Assembly: GCA_036676175.1 (NCBI GenBank)
Contig: JAKFDL010000014.1
Location: 1 to 6,830, forward strand
Direction: 5' to 3'
Length of the DNA stretch: 6,830 nt
Source of the DNA: Methylotenera_A sp036676175
Lineage (GTDB): Bacteria; Pseudomonadota; Gammaproteobacteria; Burkholderiales; Methylophilaceae
Shown one piece after another: positions 5,487 through 6,830 of this stretch. The notes beneath the pieces were generated by a model. The model had not been told where the DNA came from, made no database searches, and saw only the letters and a program-made list of their open reading frames with translations. The position numbers and the translations under genes are program-made. The stretch's first letter is position 1. Each line of letters begins with the position of its first letter.

Positions 5487-5495
5487 TGATAAAAT
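5487..5495 (+). promoter_or_regulatory. Possible extended -10 promoter of metH
   Basis: TGA-TAAAAT is an extended -10 with five of six core matches, in the 49-base gap between yifB and metH. No -35 box is visible. Transcription would start near 5502, about 21 bases before the metH ATG. There is no room for a cobalamin or SAM riboswitch in this gap. Confidence 0.42.
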
Positions 5496-5522
5496 CAGTT
5501 AAATTTTAAGCGCACATTTTCA

Positions 5523-6830
5523 ATGACCAAATTACCTATTTCTGCGACTGAAACCCAGTTACGTGAATTATTAGCCAAGCGCATCCTTATTTTAGATGGT
5601 GCAATGGGCACCATGATTCAACAGTACAAGCTGACTGAAGCAGATTATCGGGGTGAGCGATTTAAGGATTTTAAAGCACCGGCCGGTCAGCGTGAGCTGT
5701 TTGTAAAAGGTAATAACGAGCTATTAAGCTTGACACAGCCGCAAGTGATTCAAGAGATACATGAGCAGTATCTAGCAGCAGGCGCAGACGTGATTGAGAC
5801 TAACACCTTTGGCGCAACTTCAGTTGCACAAGATGATTATCACATGGCACATTTGGTGCATGAAATGAATGTGGAATCCGCCAAGCTGGCCAAAGCTGCG
5901 TGTATCAAGTACAGCACACCAGATAAGCCACGTTTTGTAGCGGGTGCATTAGGCCCTACGCCAAAAACTGCCAGCATTTCTCCCGACGTAAACGATCCTG
6001 CTGCACGTAATGTCAGTTTTGATCAGTTAGTGAGTGCTTACTTAGAGCAAACACGTGCTTTGGTGAAGGGTGGTGCAGACATTCTAATGGTAGAAACCAT
6101 CTTCGATACGCTCAATTGTAAGGCGGCGTTGTTTGCGATTGATGCATTTTTCGAAGAAGTCGGCTACACCATGCCGCTGATGATTTCAGGCACGGTGACT
6201 GATGCCTCTGGTCGAATCTTATCTGGCCAGACAGTGACTGCATTTTGGCATTCTATCCGCCACGCAAGTCCACTCACAGTTGGGCTTAACTGTGCTTTAG
6301 GCGCGACTTTAATGCGCCCATATGTAGAAGAGCTCTCAAAAATCGCAGATACTTTCGTGTGCATTTACCCTAATGCTGGCCTGCCTAATCCGATGAGCGA
6401 TACCGGCTTTGACGAAACGCCAGATGTCACCTCGAGTTTGTTAAAAGAATTTGCCAATAGCAGCTTTTTAAATATGGCAGGTGGTTGTTGCGGTACAACA
6501 CCAGCGCACATTAATGCAATTTATAACGAAATTAAAAGCTTGCCACCGCGTGTTGTGCCAAGTTTTGAACACGTCACTAAATTATCAGGTTTAGAGCCAT
6601 TTATCATTGATGAAAACTCGTTGTTTGTAAACGTAGGCGAGCGAACCAACGTCACTGGTTCAAAAGCCTTTGCACGGCTGATTATTAATGAACAATATGA
6701 CGAAGCACTCAGTGTCGCGCGCCAGCAAGTAGAAAACGGTGCGCAAGTCATCGACATCAATATGGATGAAGGCATGCTGGATGCCGTCAAAGCCATGACG
6801 CATTTCCTCAACTTAATCGCATCTGAGCCT
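5523..6830 (+). CDS. metH: Cobalamin-dependent methionine synthase MetH, N-terminal part (runs off right edge)
   Basis: The first 436 codons of metH, with no stop before the window ends; E. coli MetH is about 1,200 residues, so roughly a third is present. The enzyme moves a methyl group from methyl-tetrahydrofolate via cobalamin to homocysteine, giving methionine. The homocysteine domain starts with LDGAMGTMIQ (24-33). Its zinc ligands are all present: C257 in GLNCALGA and C322/C323 in GGCCGTTP. The pterin-binding domain opens with NVGERTNVTGSK (370-381) and reaches DINMDEGMLDA. The start at 5523 gives a normal N-terminus, though the ribosome site is weak (only TAAG-like sequence). The cobalamin-binding and activation domains lie outside the window, so completeness cannot be judged. 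Confidence 0.97.
   Translation, partial: MTKLPISATETQLRELLAKRILILDGAMGTMIQQYKLTEADYRGERFKDFKAPAGQRELFVKGNNELLSLTQPQVIQEIHEQYLAAGADVIETNTFGATSVAQDDYHMAHLVHEMNVESAKLAKAACIKYSTPDKPRFVAGALGPTPKTASISPDVNDPAARNVSFDQLVSAYLEQTRALVKGGADILMVETIFDTLNCKAALFAIDAFFEEVGYTMPLMISGTVTDASGRILSGQTVTAFWHSIRHASPLTVGLNCALGATLMRPYVEELSKIADTFVCIYPNAGLPNPMSDTGFDETPDVTSSLLKEFANSSFLNMAGGCCGTTPAHINAIYNEIKSLPPRVVPSFEHVTKLSGLEPFIIDENSLFVNVGERTNVTGSKAFARLIINEQYDEALSVARQQVENGAQVIDINMDEGMLDAVKAMTHFLNLIASEP

Noticed and set aside
5474..5522. Cobalamin or SAM riboswitch before metH
   Set aside because: The gap is only 49 bases and shows no riboswitch-like conserved boxes or paired stems.

Overview
The window looks like ordinary chromosomal core from a moderately AT-rich betaproteobacterium. 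A methylotroph of the Methylophilaceae (Methylotenera-like) is my best guess. It rests on the gene order (TorF-type porin - glnK - amtB next to ubiK - yifB/comM - metH), the Ala/Pro-rich linkers and the base composition; it is an inference, and no rRNA or other marker gene is present to settle it. I see no transposase, integrase, tRNA, CRISPR array or prophage gene.

Layout. The left part is read on the minus strand. An ArsR-family regulator (236-541) sits directly upstream of the 5' part of an Aas/PlsC-type acyltransferase gene (1-224, running off the left edge). Next, also on the minus strand, is a nitrogen operon in the order porin (2696-3520), glnK (2270-2608), amtB (747-2258), closed by a strong UUCG-loop terminator (696-728). 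The divergent spacer 3521-3697 holds a textbook sigma-54 promoter (3574-3589) reading into the porin and a weaker extended -10 promoter reading into ubiK. On the plus strand follow ubiK (3698-3934), yifB/comM (3935-5473, starting on the base after the ubiK stop) and the first 436 codons of metH (5523 to the right edge).

How the parts work together. GlnK and AmtB form the usual ammonium uptake and gating pair. The sigma-54 promoter lies upstream of the porin, not of glnK, so the outer-membrane porin should be made together with the inner-membrane ammonium channel under nitrogen limitation. ubiK serves ubiquinone synthesis, yifB/comM is an AAA+ ATPase linked in other bacteria to natural transformation, and metH makes methionine from homocysteine with cobalamin and methyl-tetrahydrofolate. 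The arsR gene has an operator-like palindrome over its -10 box and start codon, and probably a leaderless transcript.

I did not find a clearly new system. The points most worth a second look are the porin placed under sigma-54 control at the head of glnK-amtB, the self-operator and leaderless start of arsR, a long hairpin between porin and glnK, and the matching Ala/Pro-rich segments after the signal peptides of AmtB and the porin. No gene-free stretch exceeds 300 bases; the longest is 542-746 (205 bases).
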